Origin: Hypomesus transpacificus
Lineage: Eukaryota; Chordata; Actinopteri; Osmeriformes; Osmeridae
Assembly: GCF_021917145.1 (NCBI RefSeq)
Contig: NC_061074.1
Location: forward strand, 8,247,485 to 8,311,484
Length of the DNA stretch: 64,000 nt
Reading direction: 5' to 3'
Shown here: positions 32,301 to 44,671 of the stretch, one piece after another
Position numbering within the stretch: position 1 is the stretch's first letter
Layout of the letters: the number at the start of each line of letters is the position of its first letter
Translations under genes and position numbers: made by a program
Notes under the pieces: model-generated
What the model was told of the DNA's origin: nothing
Database searches by the model: none
Seen by the model: only the letters and a program-made list of their open reading frames with translations

Positions 32301-33908
32301 GTTTTAAACTGAACTGCTCAAAGTCAATACAGGGAGATCAGTTTATACAGCTCAGACCCAGGTCTGTCTGAAATTGTCTACGATTTAACATACCTATTCC
32401 TGCACATGCCTAATGATAATTACTTACAGTCTCATAGTCTTTGAGTGCAGCCTTGAACTTGCCCAGAGCCATGTTGGAGGTGGCCCGGCGATAGTAACCC
32501 TTGATGTAATTCTTGTCTATCTCCAGGGCGCGTGTGGCGTCAGCCAGGGCATAGCCATAGCACTCAGTGCGTAGGTATGCCAGGCTTCGGTTACTGAAGT
32601 AGATGGCATTGCCTGGATTAAGCTCCAGGGCCTCTGAGTAATATTTGATGGCGTTGTCATAGTCTTTCTCTGAAAGAAAAACAAACATCCATTTCGATCA
32701 CAAACTGATTCAGATTACAAACGCAGAAACAGAGGAATGTTGTACTTCCCGTTGTGCATATATCGCTCGGCACACATAGAACCCGCGCGGGGACAACAAC
32801 ACACATGCTTCCATAGAAACTCAACCCCAGTGTACACAAATCAAAACGATACGCTTGCAACGACATCCACCGTTCGCAATTTATTTTCTTCAGTGACTGT
32901 CCTATTACACCTACTGCATCTCTCAAAGCCTCACGAAATACTCAAATATAAGGTTAATAAACAAGGGGTGCAAAGTATGTGTCCAATTTATTGGATCGAG
33001 CGTCGTGCCGCTTTTCTTTACAGCTTAGTCAGCAGTAACAGACGTTAAGCTAGCTAATGGAAGTAGGATACCGTGTGGTGTAATGTTAAATTGCCACGCG
33101 CTGCAAGCTGTCTAGCTAGCTATAGTAGCCCAACACCATTAGTTCTACAAGTTAGTTACAGTCGCTATAGCACTAGCTTTCAAAACGTTTCATATGTAGC
33201 TAGTCACGGGCCTCAGACACGTTACATTCCGTAAAACGCCCATTAGTGATTTGACATGGCTATTCCATTTGTTATAAACGAACTACTGTAGTTTTGAACT
33301 CACTGGGTGAAAAAGCTTGTCAAATAGGTAGAAAGCCCAGATAACTTAAATGAATGACTTGACAAAGCTATCTAGTTAGCTAGTTTTAGCTAACATGCCT
33401 GACAGCACGCACATTGGCGACTATGCCAGCGAGTTGATTAGCTAACAAGCTAGCTAGCGTCAACTAGCGATGCAGCGCGCGCGTAGAAAATTAAAGCTAG
33501 CTAGTAGCTAATTACTTCACATGCCGTTTGTCGTCAGCTAACAACAACGGTGTACTGCCTTTCAATCTAGCTCGATAATGTTTTGATGATGAGTATCTAG
33601 TTGGTAAATTCAGTGATTCAATTACCACAACTAAAGTTATCCCAATGTCCAGATGAATGGTGATGGCTCGGTAGCAACCGGCTCATGTGCTAGAAATATT
33701 TACCTCTGACATCCCATTGAAGGGCACTGTATTCATTTAATAGCATGTTGCGTCCCAGTTAACTGCCTGCATTAGGATATACACACAACACAAACAAAAT
33801 AAAAAAAAATGTACCTTTAAAGTAAGTATTCGCCTTCTCCTTGAGTTTCTCTGCATTATTATCTCCCTCCGCCATCTTCTCTCTGCCACTTTCCGTGTCG
33901 TGCGCCAT
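26385..33908 (-). CDS. ppp5c: PPP5C, serine/threonine-protein phosphatase 5
   Basis: PP5 is a PPP-family phosphatase that docks on Hsp90 through its own TPR domain and acts on client kinases and steroid-receptor complexes. Exons: 33815-33908, 32428-32669, 29782-29929, 28755-28876, 28589-28654, 28380-28478, 27776-27881, 27536-27678, 27360-27447, 27227-27267, 26930-27108, 26593-26674, 26385-26447. They close to 490 residues (human 499). The TPR domain fills about 15-125 ([20 protein letters not shown]). Metal-binding motifs are intact: GDTHG (232-236), GDFVDRG (261-267) and GNHE (293-296), with later RSHE and APNYCDQ. The C-terminal autoinhibitory helix ends NTLMQMGMM. The start gives [16 protein letters not shown]; the second Met (33875) is also plausible and would resemble human MAEGE. 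The large introns 2 and 3 hold a hAT element, a SINE and a Tc1-like element. Confidence 0.96.
27333..27359. repeat. (CA)n microsatellite abutting a ppp5c splice donor
   Basis: CA tract broken by GAGCG. On the minus strand the first GT of the (GT)n run is the donor of ppp5c exon 27360-27447, and the next exon's phase requires this position. Confidence 0.8.
28160..28290 (+). mobile_element. probable degraded SINE fragment
   Basis: Holds a B-box-like GAGTTTGAATCCAGCC, then CCTTTGCTGCATGTCTTCC, a C/T-rich body and a tail with CCAATAAAGCATGAAAAAAT. I recall this layout from a widespread teleost tRNA-derived repeat, distinct from the SINE at 5572. Intron of ppp5c. Family name uncertain. Confidence 0.5.
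28953..29708 (+). mobile_element. hAT-type DNA element, internally deleted, with BED-finger ORF
   Basis: The ends are imperfect inverted repeats: TAGTGCTGTCAG at the left and CTGCACTA at the right (TAGTGCAGTCAAACG in reverse). Subterminal regions are packed with GCGTTAACG and ATTAATCGCGATTAA words. Flanks are ATATATAT on both sides, which fits an 8-bp target duplication but cannot be told apart from the surrounding AT microsatellite. At about 756 bp it lacks room for a full transposase. Lies in ppp5c intron 3. Confidence 0.75.
29286..29570 (+). pseudogene. hAT transposase N-terminal remnant with BED zinc finger
   Basis: 94-codon ORF starting [13 protein letters not shown]. It has a BED-type finger: [11 protein letters not shown], then LKYHLMAKH (C-x2-C, H-x4-H), which in ZBED/hAT transposases binds the element ends. 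Nothing of the RNase-H-like catalytic region or the hAT dimerisation domain follows before the right end, so it cannot be a working transposase. Possible remaining roles are none, or a DNA-binding fragment. Confidence 0.7.
29953..30147 (-). mobile_element. tRNA-derived SINE, full-length antisense copy
   Basis: Reads tail (ACATTTACATTTGGCCATTT), body (CAAGTAGGGTGATGTGCC), head (TTAGCCATCTGACCCCCTG). Slightly diverged from the copy at 23096. Lies in ppp5c intron 2, about 25 bases upstream (gene sense) of exon 29782-29929's acceptor. Confidence 0.85.
30310..30531 (+). repeat. Tc1-like element, left terminal inverted repeat
   Basis: Pairs with 31749-31970. Contains repeated outer and inner copies of AAAAGTATTGGAACA (at about 30322 and 30518), an arrangement like the IR/DR type in which transposase binds twice per repeat. 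Confidence 0.85.
30564..31637 (-). pseudogene. Tc1-like transposase, one in-frame stop
   Basis: Frame opens at 31637 (MSMQTVF; the family-like start MKTRALSL is at codon 13). It has a paired-type helix-turn-helix ([20 protein letters not shown]), the GRPR hook and the first two catalytic aspartates in WTDETK and [13 protein letters not shown] at 30798-30800 falls where the family normally has Trp. The same frame then continues open to a natural TAA at 30564 and includes the third acidic residue in PDLNPIEH. As it stands, translation stops before that catalytic Glu, so the product should be inactive. Confidence 0.9.
31749..31970 (-). repeat. Tc1-like element, right terminal inverted repeat
   Basis: Reverse complement of 30310-30531 with scattered differences. 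Also carries two copies of TGTTCCAATACTTTTG, one at each end of the repeat. Confidence 0.85.
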
Positions 33909-34748
33909 AGACTGTACAGTCGCAAAGCTTCCAGAAAGTCGCAAATCGAATCTCTCTCAAACGAGCGATTTGCTTTAGCGCTGATCAGTCCAGATCATTG
34001 GTTAACGCGGCATTCCCTAGCTCATCCCATTTTACTGGATTTTTCCTAAATGTTCAGTAGCTAGCTATATATGTTTGTCTCGGAATTCACGATACCATAT
34101 TATTTTATGAATTAACACAATCTGTAATTAAATCATGTAATATTTTGCACACCAGTCTGATTTTAAAAACATTGAAAAGTTCTAATCAACCCCCAGGGGG
34201 CGCCACAGCTATATAGCCAGAAGAAGTTTATTGGTTTTACAAGCTTGACACACATACTAGAGAGCAGGGACCCGCAACACTGGGAAACACACACACTAAA
34301 TAAACTCATGCTCTTTATTTATCCCATCCTGCTGTCCTTCCTCCAGGGAAGCAGTTGTCAGCAACATCAATGGCGACCGTGGGCCAAGTCCACCCATGTC
34401 GAAGAGTGATGCCAACAGCCCTTGATGGTAGTGTCTCGCCTGAAGTGTTTTGGTTCAAGTGGATGTCTCATGATTATGGGAATGCATAACCAACATTTTA
34501 CTACTCTTAAATCAGTTTGATGAGGCCTTTAAACCTCTAAACAAATATGTCCAGTCAGTACCCCTAAGCCCTTGTGATCAGTAATATCTTATATAAGGAT
34601 GTGGTCATTTTCTTTCCAGCTGAATTCAGCATGTGGACCTCTCATGGACCCCGAAGTAGAGGGTCTTATTACATGACAACCATTCAGACACCTATTTAGT
34701 GGAAACATTGCTTTTCTACATGTGTTACACAACACACACAAACTCAGA

Positions 34749-34772
34749 AACACACACACACACACACACACT
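34749..34772. repeat. (CA)n microsatellite
   Basis: Short pure CA run within the ppp5c-tgfb1 spacer. Confidence 0.75.
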
Positions 34773-35759
34773 GTAATATGTTCCTGTGGGGGCCAGATCA
34801 AATGAAAAAATACACTCACAGAAAAGCGAGACAGATTTTCAGTCATATATTTGTAGGGACTGGTATGTGTCTGACTATGAGGATATATCTCAGTCCAGTC
34901 TGACTCACAAGGGACACCCCACAATGTAGAGGAACAAGCCAAGCAGTCCACTGACTCACTTTCCTCTAAAAACACTTACACAGAATGAGCACAAGTGAGT
35001 TCACTTTCTATTGGTGAGTTTATCAACTACTCGTCACTCCTTACTAACTTCCACCTCTCTAATAGCTTTGTTTGAAGAGGGAACTCGATAAAAGTAGAAT
35101 GTAAGACTGAGGTTACAGTCAAAGCCCCAGACGAAAAGAGAGTCAATTCAGACAGTGAGTGGGAGAGACTGTGTGGGAGGTAAAGGTAGAAGAATGATGA
35201 GCGGTGGGGTGGAAGAGGGATATGGCTTTCGTTCTGGGTGGAAGATGACTGAGTTGAGATTGTGGGGTCCTGAGAAAGTTTAAATAAACATAAAGAGAGA
35301 GATACCAGATTTATTAGCAACATGAGAAAAAGGAAGATGAGGGTGTTCGTGTGCCTGGGTTAAAAGACACAGTGAATGATAAACCGTCAGTTAGACGTTG
35401 AGCCGCTGCAGTCAGCATCCAGTCGTGGATGTCGACTCAACAAGTCTTTCCACGCAAGCACGTTGGAAAGTGAGTGCCGACGTTCCTCCTCTCCTACTCA
35501 GATCTTCTGCCCTGCTGTACCCCCCACCATCTTCCATTCTTTTGGGGCAGTAGGTAGAGTAGTGCTTTACATTACTTCCATCCTGTCTGTATCTCATTCT
35601 CCACTCCACTAATGAGAACATCACTTCAGGGGGCCTACGGGGGGCCTGGCAGGACTTGCCATTTGAACCACATGTTTTTCTAACGGGTAGGGCAACAGAC
35701 TTCAAACAAAATTAAAGATAATTTGCCAATGCAGCGGTTCTATTCTCTCCAGCTCCACC

Positions 35760-35873
35760 CTTCCGTGTGTTCTCCCCCCTTCTGTGTGTTCTCCCCCCTT
35801 CCGTGTGTTCTCCCCCCTTCCGTGTGTTCTCCCCCTTCCGTGTGTTCTCCCCCCTTCCGTGTGTTCTCCCCCC
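35760..35873. repeat. 19-bp minisatellite (about 6 units)
   Basis: Tandem CCGTGTGTTCTCCCCCCTT units with one- or two-base length changes in the C run. Gives a spurious periodic frame on the minus strand. Confidence 0.85.
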
Positions 35874-36856
35874 TGTGGTCAGACACCAGTGTACGGGACA
35901 CGTGATTCGCTTAATGATCTGGTGAGTTATTAAATCAGTGACTATCACTGACTCATTGTGAATGGAGGAGTGTGTGGTGAACACTGATCTTTCCAAACCT
36001 CAACGGAATTTAGGACAGAGTGGAATCAGGCGGCCAGTGTCGGCCAGAGTGTAAATCAGCATCCGAAAATGACACTTTACAAGTTCACTGGGGTTTTTGC
36101 AATTTTGAGAATGAGGACTTGTAAATTTGATGTAGTGGAAAAAGAACACGAAAAAACACATACCTGACTAAAAACACTACTGCTGCCTCTACCTTTTCAC
36201 TTTTAATTCCAACTTCTCTGCTTCGACTTCACTTAATTCCTCAGAGGGCATTGGCGATGAGAAAATAGACAAGGATAGAAAAAGATCTTGTGTTTATATT
36301 TGTGCGAGCGTCTGCTTACATTTATTCCGGAGTTGTTTGAAATATAAACTACGGTCCTTATTCCCAATGCTTCCATGAGTCTCCTGATGATAAAGCAATT
36401 CCGAGTCCACAGCAAATTCCAACAGAAACCTTTTGACCCTCTGTGGATGCACCAACAAACAGCGTTCGATTCCACAGGGTGACAGTAGTGGAGAAACGGC
36501 AACACTGCGAACAGAGTGGCTTGACAAAAACATGGTACCTGTACCTGATAAAAAAGACACAGATGTTGTCACGAGTCCAGAGGCCCAGAGTGCTTGTGTG
36601 TTTGTAACACACTGGCTGTGGATCCACTTTACCTAAAGTTGAATCATGCTTATGCCTTGACCCACTCCAGGGCCAAAACGTGTTGCTGAGTCTCCCAAAT
36701 AAGTCCCTTGTTAGATCTAAAATGCTGATGAATGTCTTCAGAGTGCGAATTATACAATGACAATCGGGGGGTCAACTTCTTCTCCAGGGCGTGTATCGAC
36801 CCTCCCGACCTGTTGTTTTGACCTCTTTTGGGGGGGTCCAAGTCTTAATTAGGGGG

Positions 36857-36891
36857 GTCACACCCCCCCAACCCCCCCCCCCCCCCCCCCG
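36857..36891. repeat. poly-C tract
   Basis: Long C run (G run on the other strand) following CACCCCCCCAACC. Its length in an assembly is unreliable. Confidence 0.8.
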
Positions 36892-37626
36892 TAATTCGCA
36901 CCCTGAATGTCTTAAGCTTCCCGAGTCTCACCTCTGAGAGCATTGTCCAATGAAACTATCCAACACAATTTATGTACCCAATCCAGCTAAGGCAATGTGG
37001 AATGTGACTACTTTTATTGGATAATACTAAGCAGACCATCCCGACAGAGAGGCACCACAGCCTAGTTAAAAGGTATTAAGTAAATAGCCACCTAAATACA
37101 TAATTGACTTAAATAATAACAAATGATTCCATGGGAAATAAACATTACTGGGTTGTCAAAACTAGGAGGAAGTGAGTCTGAAAGATTCATTGTTGTCACT
37201 CCCAGTGTTTAGAATAGCTAGTCTGGATGTCTACTTGGGAATTACCAAGAATGCTACAAGATAAATAATCAATCCCATTATCCCAGTGTCTGTCCGTTTT
37301 AGTTTTTTAACCTTTGTCTATCCTTTCCCATTCTCCTCCACCTCTCCCATTCACATGGCCTTCTTCATTTAAAAGTCAGCACCCGTTTTCCCTTTTACTA
37401 TCCTCCTCATCCATTGACCAAATGAGTCTCTCCAGAGCTCCTTTCCCTCATCCTCTCCCATTCCCTTTCTCCATCATTCTGTCCGCCATTGCCTGTCTGT
37501 CCCATTTTTTCCTCTTTTTGAGCGGAAGAGGGTTTGATGTGTGTTGGGCAAAAGAACAAGGGATCGGATACACACCCCAAACAGGAAATGAGAAATTCAA
37601 GCAAGTAGTCTGTGTGACTTACAGAG

Positions 37627-37700
37627 AGAGAGGGAGTGTGTGTCTGTGTGTGTGTGTGTGTGCGTGCGTGTGTGAGAGAGAGACAGAGAGAAGGAAAGAG
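37627..37700. repeat. (GT)n-(GA)n compound microsatellite
   Basis: TG repeats followed by GAGAGA and GAAA-rich sequence in the spacer; no coding signal. Confidence 0.75.
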
Positions 37701-40700
37701 AGAGGTAGAAAGAGCAAAGATTTTTTTGAGAAAAGAGAAATGGAAATGAGATCCAAACACAGCAGCAAAATAGAAGCAATTGTGGGTGAGTTAAAACAAT
37801 TTGAAAGAAGAGGGAGTCATCTGGGAGGAACACCCAAAGTTTCCCTGGGATATATTTAAATCCAGTGACCTCCTACTTTTCCCTTTCGGTGACATCAGCC
37901 ATTCAATACGTTTATCCACCACAGAGTGAAAACGTTCCTCTTTAAAAGTGTCTCAAGGACGACCCACCCATGTCACAGCTTAGGAAGCATAGGATTCTTT
38001 CAGTCCTTACATGGCAAGAGCCACCATCCTGCCAACAGACACCGACGTGTTTGTGTGCGCACTTTGTGGACAGACCCACATACCCACACCCTGACAGCAA
38101 TGCTAATGTGTTAGCCGGCAACACGAGAGCGGTTTCTGCACGCAGCTCATAAAAGGCTCTGTCCTTCTGTCACTTTGCCTGCAGTGGAGAGCGGGATACT
38201 TAAGAGCCACAGTTATCCTTTCATCTGGCAGTGTGGTTGTTATTTTCGCGCCCGTTTACGGTAGCGACGTTGTGTTGTGGCGTGGAGTTTGTTTTACTTA
38301 GCCGGCACTGTTCCTACTGTTTATGAGCAATGAATGGTGGAGCAACGCACATATGGTCACCCTTCCCCACAAATAGGAACCCACATCATAAGTGACTCAG
38401 GATGTGTGGGAAAGCAAGTCTCCTGACCAACGTATGACCATGGTGCATGATAGGAAAGATAGGCTTTGAAAGCTTTCAACAGTCCAGGTGGTCATGAAAA
38501 AGCCTCGACACCAAACTATTTTGTTATTCCTCCAGAGACGACTCCAAAAGATGGAATAGGAGGGAATAGACAGGGAATCAGACGTAGAGACAGACACATG
38601 GCAACATGCTCTTTCCACAAGCAAACAAGACAGGCCAGCTGAAGTAAATGTCATTTGTGACGTACAAACATTTTTTAATACAGAGAGGACTCTCAAAACA
38701 TCCAGGATGTTGTGGGAAGCATTTCCACTTCCTGGTCCTCCTACAGTTGGACCTCACTTCCTATCAATTCCTCTGACTTCCTGTCACATCTAATCATATA
38801 AATTCGAACACAACTTTGGGCGCATTCCAAACTCATCTTTGGGCCCCTTTCTCTCCAAGGAGCTGTAAGTTTTTTTTTATGACATCACATCCTGTGCTCC
38901 TGGGTGGCCTCGTGGATAAGGCTGAAGGAGTTTCAGAAGGAACCGGTGGAAATAAAAATGCTTTAGATTATCCTTGTCCACAGCACACACTGTGGTCAAA
39001 GAGACGGGCAAGGGTCCAAGTGCAAATCAGCCTCTCACGTGTACTCACTCACCCACTTACTCACACATACCCATCAAGGTGAGGTTGAAAAAAACAAACA
39101 TTTTGTATTAATTCAGGACCACAATCCTTGAAAAACATCAAAGATTTCCTAGGATGTATTCAGTGTCATTCCCTCTCTTAATCTTGTATGTTGAAATAGG
39201 CGATTTTAATGCCCTTGACAGGAGATGTTGGACATAGTGTGCCATATATGTCTGTCTGCCATCCCAGTCTGCTGCTCTAGTCTTGATGATTCACCATCGC
39301 TCGAGGGGCTGGTCTGCACTGCCAGTGCTGAAGCAAACTGGCTTGAATTAGTGGTCAGCTATGAAGGACAGTGTGTTTGCTTAACCACCATTCTCCCTTC
39401 CTCTGCCTTTCTGTCCACGTGAGTGTGTGTGTGTACATGATAGCGTGATAGCATGTGAAATCATGTGAGCCCATGGAAGACTAAGGGAGAAGTAACTGTA
39501 AACACACCATACTGCATGACAAAGCCCCCCCCCCCCCCTCCCCCGGCACAGGAAGTGGATCTAAAAGAGTGAATCAGATTCTGACCCTAGCCCCTCTCTC
39601 ACCTCTCCAGCGCTGCCCTGATTAGAACACCAACTTATTTCTTTTTCTGTCTCAACACTCAGCCCCCCCCCCCCCTTCCTCTCTCTCACCCCCCTCCCAC
39701 CCCCCAGTCTCTGTTCTAAACACACGTATCCCAAGTTTGGTTATGACTCATGGCTTTCTCCTCCACCCATCTCTCTCACACACTCTCCCTCTCCTTTATT
39801 CAATCGGTCTGTAATCCCCCCCTCCACCCCGCTTTGGGAAATGATGTGAACCAGCTGTCACACAGATGTGTACCCACATCTTACCTGCTCAGGTGTACAA
39901 AACCTCCCACACGGCAGAGAATCAAAGAGCCTGGATGCAAAGAGAAGACCGCCTCCCCCTATCTCTCATTCTCTCTCCAAAGTGCTGTGTACACACAATT
40001 TACTTCCAAATATTGAAATGAAATCACACAAACTTCAATAACACGTGTACACTCAAAAAGAAACACACACACACACCCAACCAACAAACACATATGCATG
40101 CTGTCCACAGTTCAAAGGATGGCGTGTCATAAACAGAGGGACTGGGAGAGAGGAATGTGTTGTTCAGAACCAAGCGGGAGAAGAGGAAGGGGGGGGGGGG
40201 GCTGTAGGAAGAGGGGGGGCTTTCTGACCTCATGTCCTTCTCTCTGGATGTCTATAATAGTTTGGAGGAAAGGGCTGCATACCCTCTCTTTTTGCTGACA
40301 TAAACCTTGCACGCCCATCAATATGGCCCCACTGACAGGGTAGGCCGTGGATCCCGGTTGCCTAATCAAAAACAGAGCTGAGAGGGACACCCCACCTCCA
40401 CTACTGCTAGTCCCAGGGCCCATGAGGAGAGTTATGTTACTTTTCTCTACTTTCAGATGAGGTGTGCGAGTGTGTGTATGTGTGCTTAAGTAGCACTCTC
40501 ACTCTCTCTTACGCACACACACACACACATACACACACACAGGTTTAAAGTGCCACATGAGTTGTGGCTTCAGTCACACCTCTCTTAAAGGGAGTCAGCA
40601 CGCGGTGACTCATTAGAAGTGAGAGGACATCCAAGACAGACGGATGAGTAAGAGAGTGTGGTTGAGGTCCCCTCCCAGTGGCAAGGTCGCAGGCTGGGGA

Positions 40701-40887
40701 GAAAGATCTGACCTTCTGACACCCCATACTCACCTACACCACCAACCCCACCACTGTGTTCCGGCCCTCTGGGGTAGTGGGGCTGGGCTATTTAGGGGTC
40801 CGCTTGGCCTCTGGATAACTGGAAATTTCTGATGATTGGTTCCACTCCTCTGACCTCTAGACTATGAGGACTGGTCCTCTTTCTTCA

Positions 40888-41105
40888 GAGAGAGAGAGAC
40901 AGAGAGAGATAAAGAGAGATAAAGAGAGAGTGAGGGAGAGAGAGAGAGAGAGAGAGGGGGAGAGAGAGAGAGGGGGGAAAGAAGTACAGAGGAAAATGAA
41001 AAAATAACTGAGCCAGGAGAGACAGACCATGACAGAGACAGAAAAAGAAAGGGAGAGAAAGACAGAAAGAAAGAAAGAAAGAAGGAGAGAGAAAGACAGG
41101 AAAGG
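40888..41105. repeat. GA/GAAA-rich purine tract
   Basis: About 200 bases dominated by GAGAGA, GATAAAGA, GAAAGAAA and GGGA words on the plus strand. Open frames through it are low complexity. Confidence 0.75.
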
Positions 41106-41268
41106 AAGGGAGGGACAACTGTCCTGAGATGTAATTGGTACCTTTCCTTTTTTATTATTTATCTCACTTTTTTCCAGCAAATGACTCAGTGCACAACATG
41201 CTTTACAACAACTCTGAAACACCGGAGTCAGACACACTCATACGCTCTCAAACACATCATACACACAT

Positions 41269-41270
<2 letters not shown>

Positions 41271-41343
<73 letters not shown>

Positions 41344-41348
41344 TCTCT
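41271..41348. repeat. (CT)n microsatellite
   Basis: Nearly pure CT run directly preceding the SINE at 41349. Confidence 0.9.
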
Positions 41349-41548
41349 ACATTTACATTTCTATATTTAGTCATTTAGCAGACGCTCTTATCCAGAGCGA
41401 CTTACAGTAAGTACAGGGACATTCCCCCGAGGCAAGTAGGGTGAAGTGCCTTGCCCAAGGACACAACGTCATCTGGCACGGCCGGGAATCGATCTGGCAA
41501 CCTTCAGATGACTAGCCCGATTCCCCACACCGTTCAGCCACCAGACTG
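41349..41548 (-). mobile_element. tRNA-derived SINE, full-length antisense copy
   Basis: Starts at tail TACATTTACATTTCTATATT and ends at head CCGTTCAGCCACCAGACTGA. It is embedded between two (CT)n blocks, as if inserted into or seeding them. Confidence 0.85.
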
Positions 41549-41554
41549 ACCAAA

Positions 41555-41561
41555 CTCTCTC

Positions 41562-41646
<85 letters not shown>

Positions 41647-41702
41647 CCTCCCTCCCTCCCCTCCCTCCCTCCCTCCCTCCCTCCCTCCCTCCCTCCCTCC
41701 CT

Positions 41703-41741
<39 letters not shown>

Positions 41742-41772
41742 CCTCCCTCCCTCCCTCCCTCCCTCCCTCCCT

Positions 41773-41817
<45 letters not shown>

Positions 41818-41846
41818 CCTCCCTCCCTCCCTCCCTCCCTCCCTCC

Positions 41847-41912
<66 letters not shown>
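41555..41912. repeat. alternating (CT)n and (CCCT)n array
   Basis: About 360 bases made only of C and T on the plus strand, switching three times between CT dinucleotides and CCCT (CCTCC) tetranucleotides, then passing into (CA)n. A long homopurine-homopyrimidine stretch. Confidence 0.92.
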
Positions 41913-41926
<14 letters not shown>

Positions 41927-43100
41927 TCACTCACTTATCATAGTTTCCTTCAGAAGTTTCCCCTTTGAAGAAGGCTTATGTTTCTCTTTCTTGCTTTGAT
42001 CTATCTCATAACTGTAAATGGATCACAGTTTCCTCAGACATTTTGCTGCTACCAAAAATGATGTAACATTGAAAGTTAAAGTGTAATCGTAAAACCAACA
42101 TATCCATTGTTTTTTTTACATTTTCTTACGGTGTATTGTGTTGGTGTGTGTTCTCTCTTCCTCTCCCGTATAAAAAAGCTCAGAAAGCGTTCTCAAAGAC
42201 CTGTCCAAGTAGGGCAGGGCAGAGACATGGAGAGGGGAGAGGATGAGAGAGGATAACAAAGAGTTTGAAAGGCATGGTTCCAACTCAGGCAGCGATAACC
42301 ATCTGCTTTATCGTTGCAGGTGTGAAGAAAAGGGATGACAAGCAGATAACTCCGGGGGGAGAATCTAAAACATTACAATAAAGGCTTTTTGTTACAAAAT
42401 TTGCTCTCTTTTTTTTGGGAGGGGGGGGATCAACTGAGCTTTAATCCATATCCTTAAATCCTTGGCCAAAAATATTTTTTGTGTCTGTGTTCATGTGTGT
42501 GTGTTTACACGTGTGTGTGTGTGTGTTTGTTTGTGTGGTAGGAGCAGAGCAGCACCTGGGGCAACAGAGGGCCATGGCAGCTGTGTCTCTGGAGGGCAGC
42601 AGGGTGTGTTATTAAGGTCACAGGAATTACACCAGCTCACTTTACTGCTCCGTGTTTAATGAGTAGTTGTGGCAGAGGATCTGTGGACACATAATTGCCA
42701 ATGTCGTAGTTGTTCAAATGAGAAGAATTACAAACGCTCTCTCACAAAAAGTGTCAGGGTGACATGTCTTGCATTTTGTATGATCACTTTTCATTGTTTG
42801 CCAGTAAAAAAGGGAGCAAATGTAATAGGCAGTATAAGTTGAGTCGACATCGTCTTAAAGACTCTTAACTGGAGAAGTGGTGGAGCACAGCACATGGATG
42901 CAATTAGGGAGAGGTTTTGTCAACATTGACTCACATTCACTCAATGTGTTTTGATGAAATCAAACTTCAAAGGACAATGTTTGGAATCAAAATAGTAGTA
43001 AAATGACACCTGTTTGGACTTGATATCAGTCTCCTGGACACAAAGCAAACACATTAGCATTTAATGGCAAAATTATATATTTGATCTTTGATAAGGCTCT

Positions 43101-43101
43101 T

Positions 43102-43149
<48 letters not shown>

Positions 43150-43292
43150 TCCCTCTCCGTCTCCGTCTCCGTCTCCGTCTCCGTCTCCGTCTCCCTCTCC
43201 CTCTCCCTCTCCCTCTCCCTCTCCCTCTCCCTCTCCCTCTCCCTCTCCCTCTCCCTCTCCCTCTCCCTCCCTCCCTCTTCCTCTCTCCTTCT
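43101..43292. repeat. (CT)n followed by CTCCGT/CTCCCT hexamer array
   Basis: CT dinucleotides pass into six CTCCGT hexamers flanked by many CTCCCT hexamers. Long frames in several registers encode SLSLS or SPSPS and are artefacts. Confidence 0.92.
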
Positions 43293-44665
43293 CCACGGCT
43301 GTGGCGATGAGCCCAGGTCTGTGCTATCCAGTGGCAGGATGTTTCAGCACTGTGAGTGTCTGTCCTCTGGGGAGGCAGCAGCTGCTCAGAGGTGAAGGTT
43401 GTCGTTAGGTAGAACGATGGACAGACGCTAAACCTCCCTTAAACCTCCCCTCCTGGACTCTAATATCCCCTCCCTGATAGATTTATGTGACACTTAACAA
43501 TCGCACTGTTTTGTTTTGCTTATTCCCGTGAAAATAAAACAGGTGGAGTCACGGAAAGCTGTTTAATGATCTAATCTCGTCCACCAACACTTTGTTTTTC
43601 TGTGGATAATCACTCAGTTTTTCTAATAATTTTGTACTTGAAACATTTCTAGAACACAAAGTTTGCCAAATAAAACAGCACACTTTGTACTTTGGCATTA
43701 TTAGACAGCTAAGCCTGGCAAGGACTCTAGCCCTGTGGTGTTGGTGGGGGGGGGGGAATTGCATTTCAGGTTATTGTGATTTTCTACTGGCATTCAAACA
43801 CAAGCCTGCAAGGAAGACATTCCTTTGCTTTTTGAAAAAGCCTTGTGTAACATGAATAAACCAGGAACAAGATAGCACAGATCACTGTCACTTTGCTCGA
43901 GTACCATCGCGCCTCTTCGCTCACTCCACCGAGTTGGTTTACAGCTTATGCAAAACAACTAACACTGATCCATTTGGGCCCAGGTCGTGTGTCAGTGAGT
44001 TCAGTGTTTGCATGTGCATGTGTACAGAATGTGTTTAATTTTCCATGCTGTCACTGGCCTTAAGTCTGGAACTAACCAACATGTCTAAACCTGCTCTTCT
44101 CATTCCCAATTCTAATGAGCTGTCAGAGTCTTGAGACTGAGAAGGAGAGAAAAAAGGAGAGGAGAGACAGAAAGAGAGAGAGAGGTAGAGAGAGAGAGAC
44201 AGAGAGAATGAGAGGATTAGAGAAAGAGAGATCGAGAGAGAGATATAGACAGTAAATAGGCCTACCCCTTGAGGGAGAAAGTGCCAGGAATGAGGCTGTG
44301 TGTCTGGGAATATGGCAGTCTGGGCCCCTCAACCACCTGTGAATCCCAGCTCCACTTCCAGCTCTGCTCGGGCTCCTGTTCTGTCAGGTGCTGTTCAGAC
44401 CAGGGCAAATAGGAGTGCACTGTTTACCTTACTGTGGGGGAGACCAGGTATACACAGGCCCCTTGCCACCTGCAGATGTTGGCAGGCCATCACTAAGCCC
44501 ACTTCCACACGCACACACACACACACACACACACGTATACGTTCACACATAACACAAACACATACACACAGAAAGGCATCTCTACATTTAGGAAATACTT
44601 GCCTATACTACATTTTCCGTTGCCCTCCAGAAATCTTCCACAATAATGCAATAAATTAACAACAT

Positions 44666-44671
44666 TAATGT
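44666..44671 (-). terminator. possible tgfb1 polyadenylation signal
   Basis: AATAAA on the minus strand about 1.3 kb past the tgfb1 stop. Position is compatible with a long, AT-rich 3' UTR. Other hexamers nearer the stop could be used instead. Confidence 0.3.

Noticed and set aside
36233-36841. Possible small genes in the ppp5c-tgfb1 spacer
   Set aside because: Overlapping short frames on both strands with no recognisable motif, splice partners or codon pattern.
41469-41930. Open frames of repeated RERERE, GGREGG or SLSLSL here and at 928-1290, 43054-43408, 51431-51837 and 53022-53353
   Set aside because: Translations of GA/CT microsatellites; low complexity, no family.
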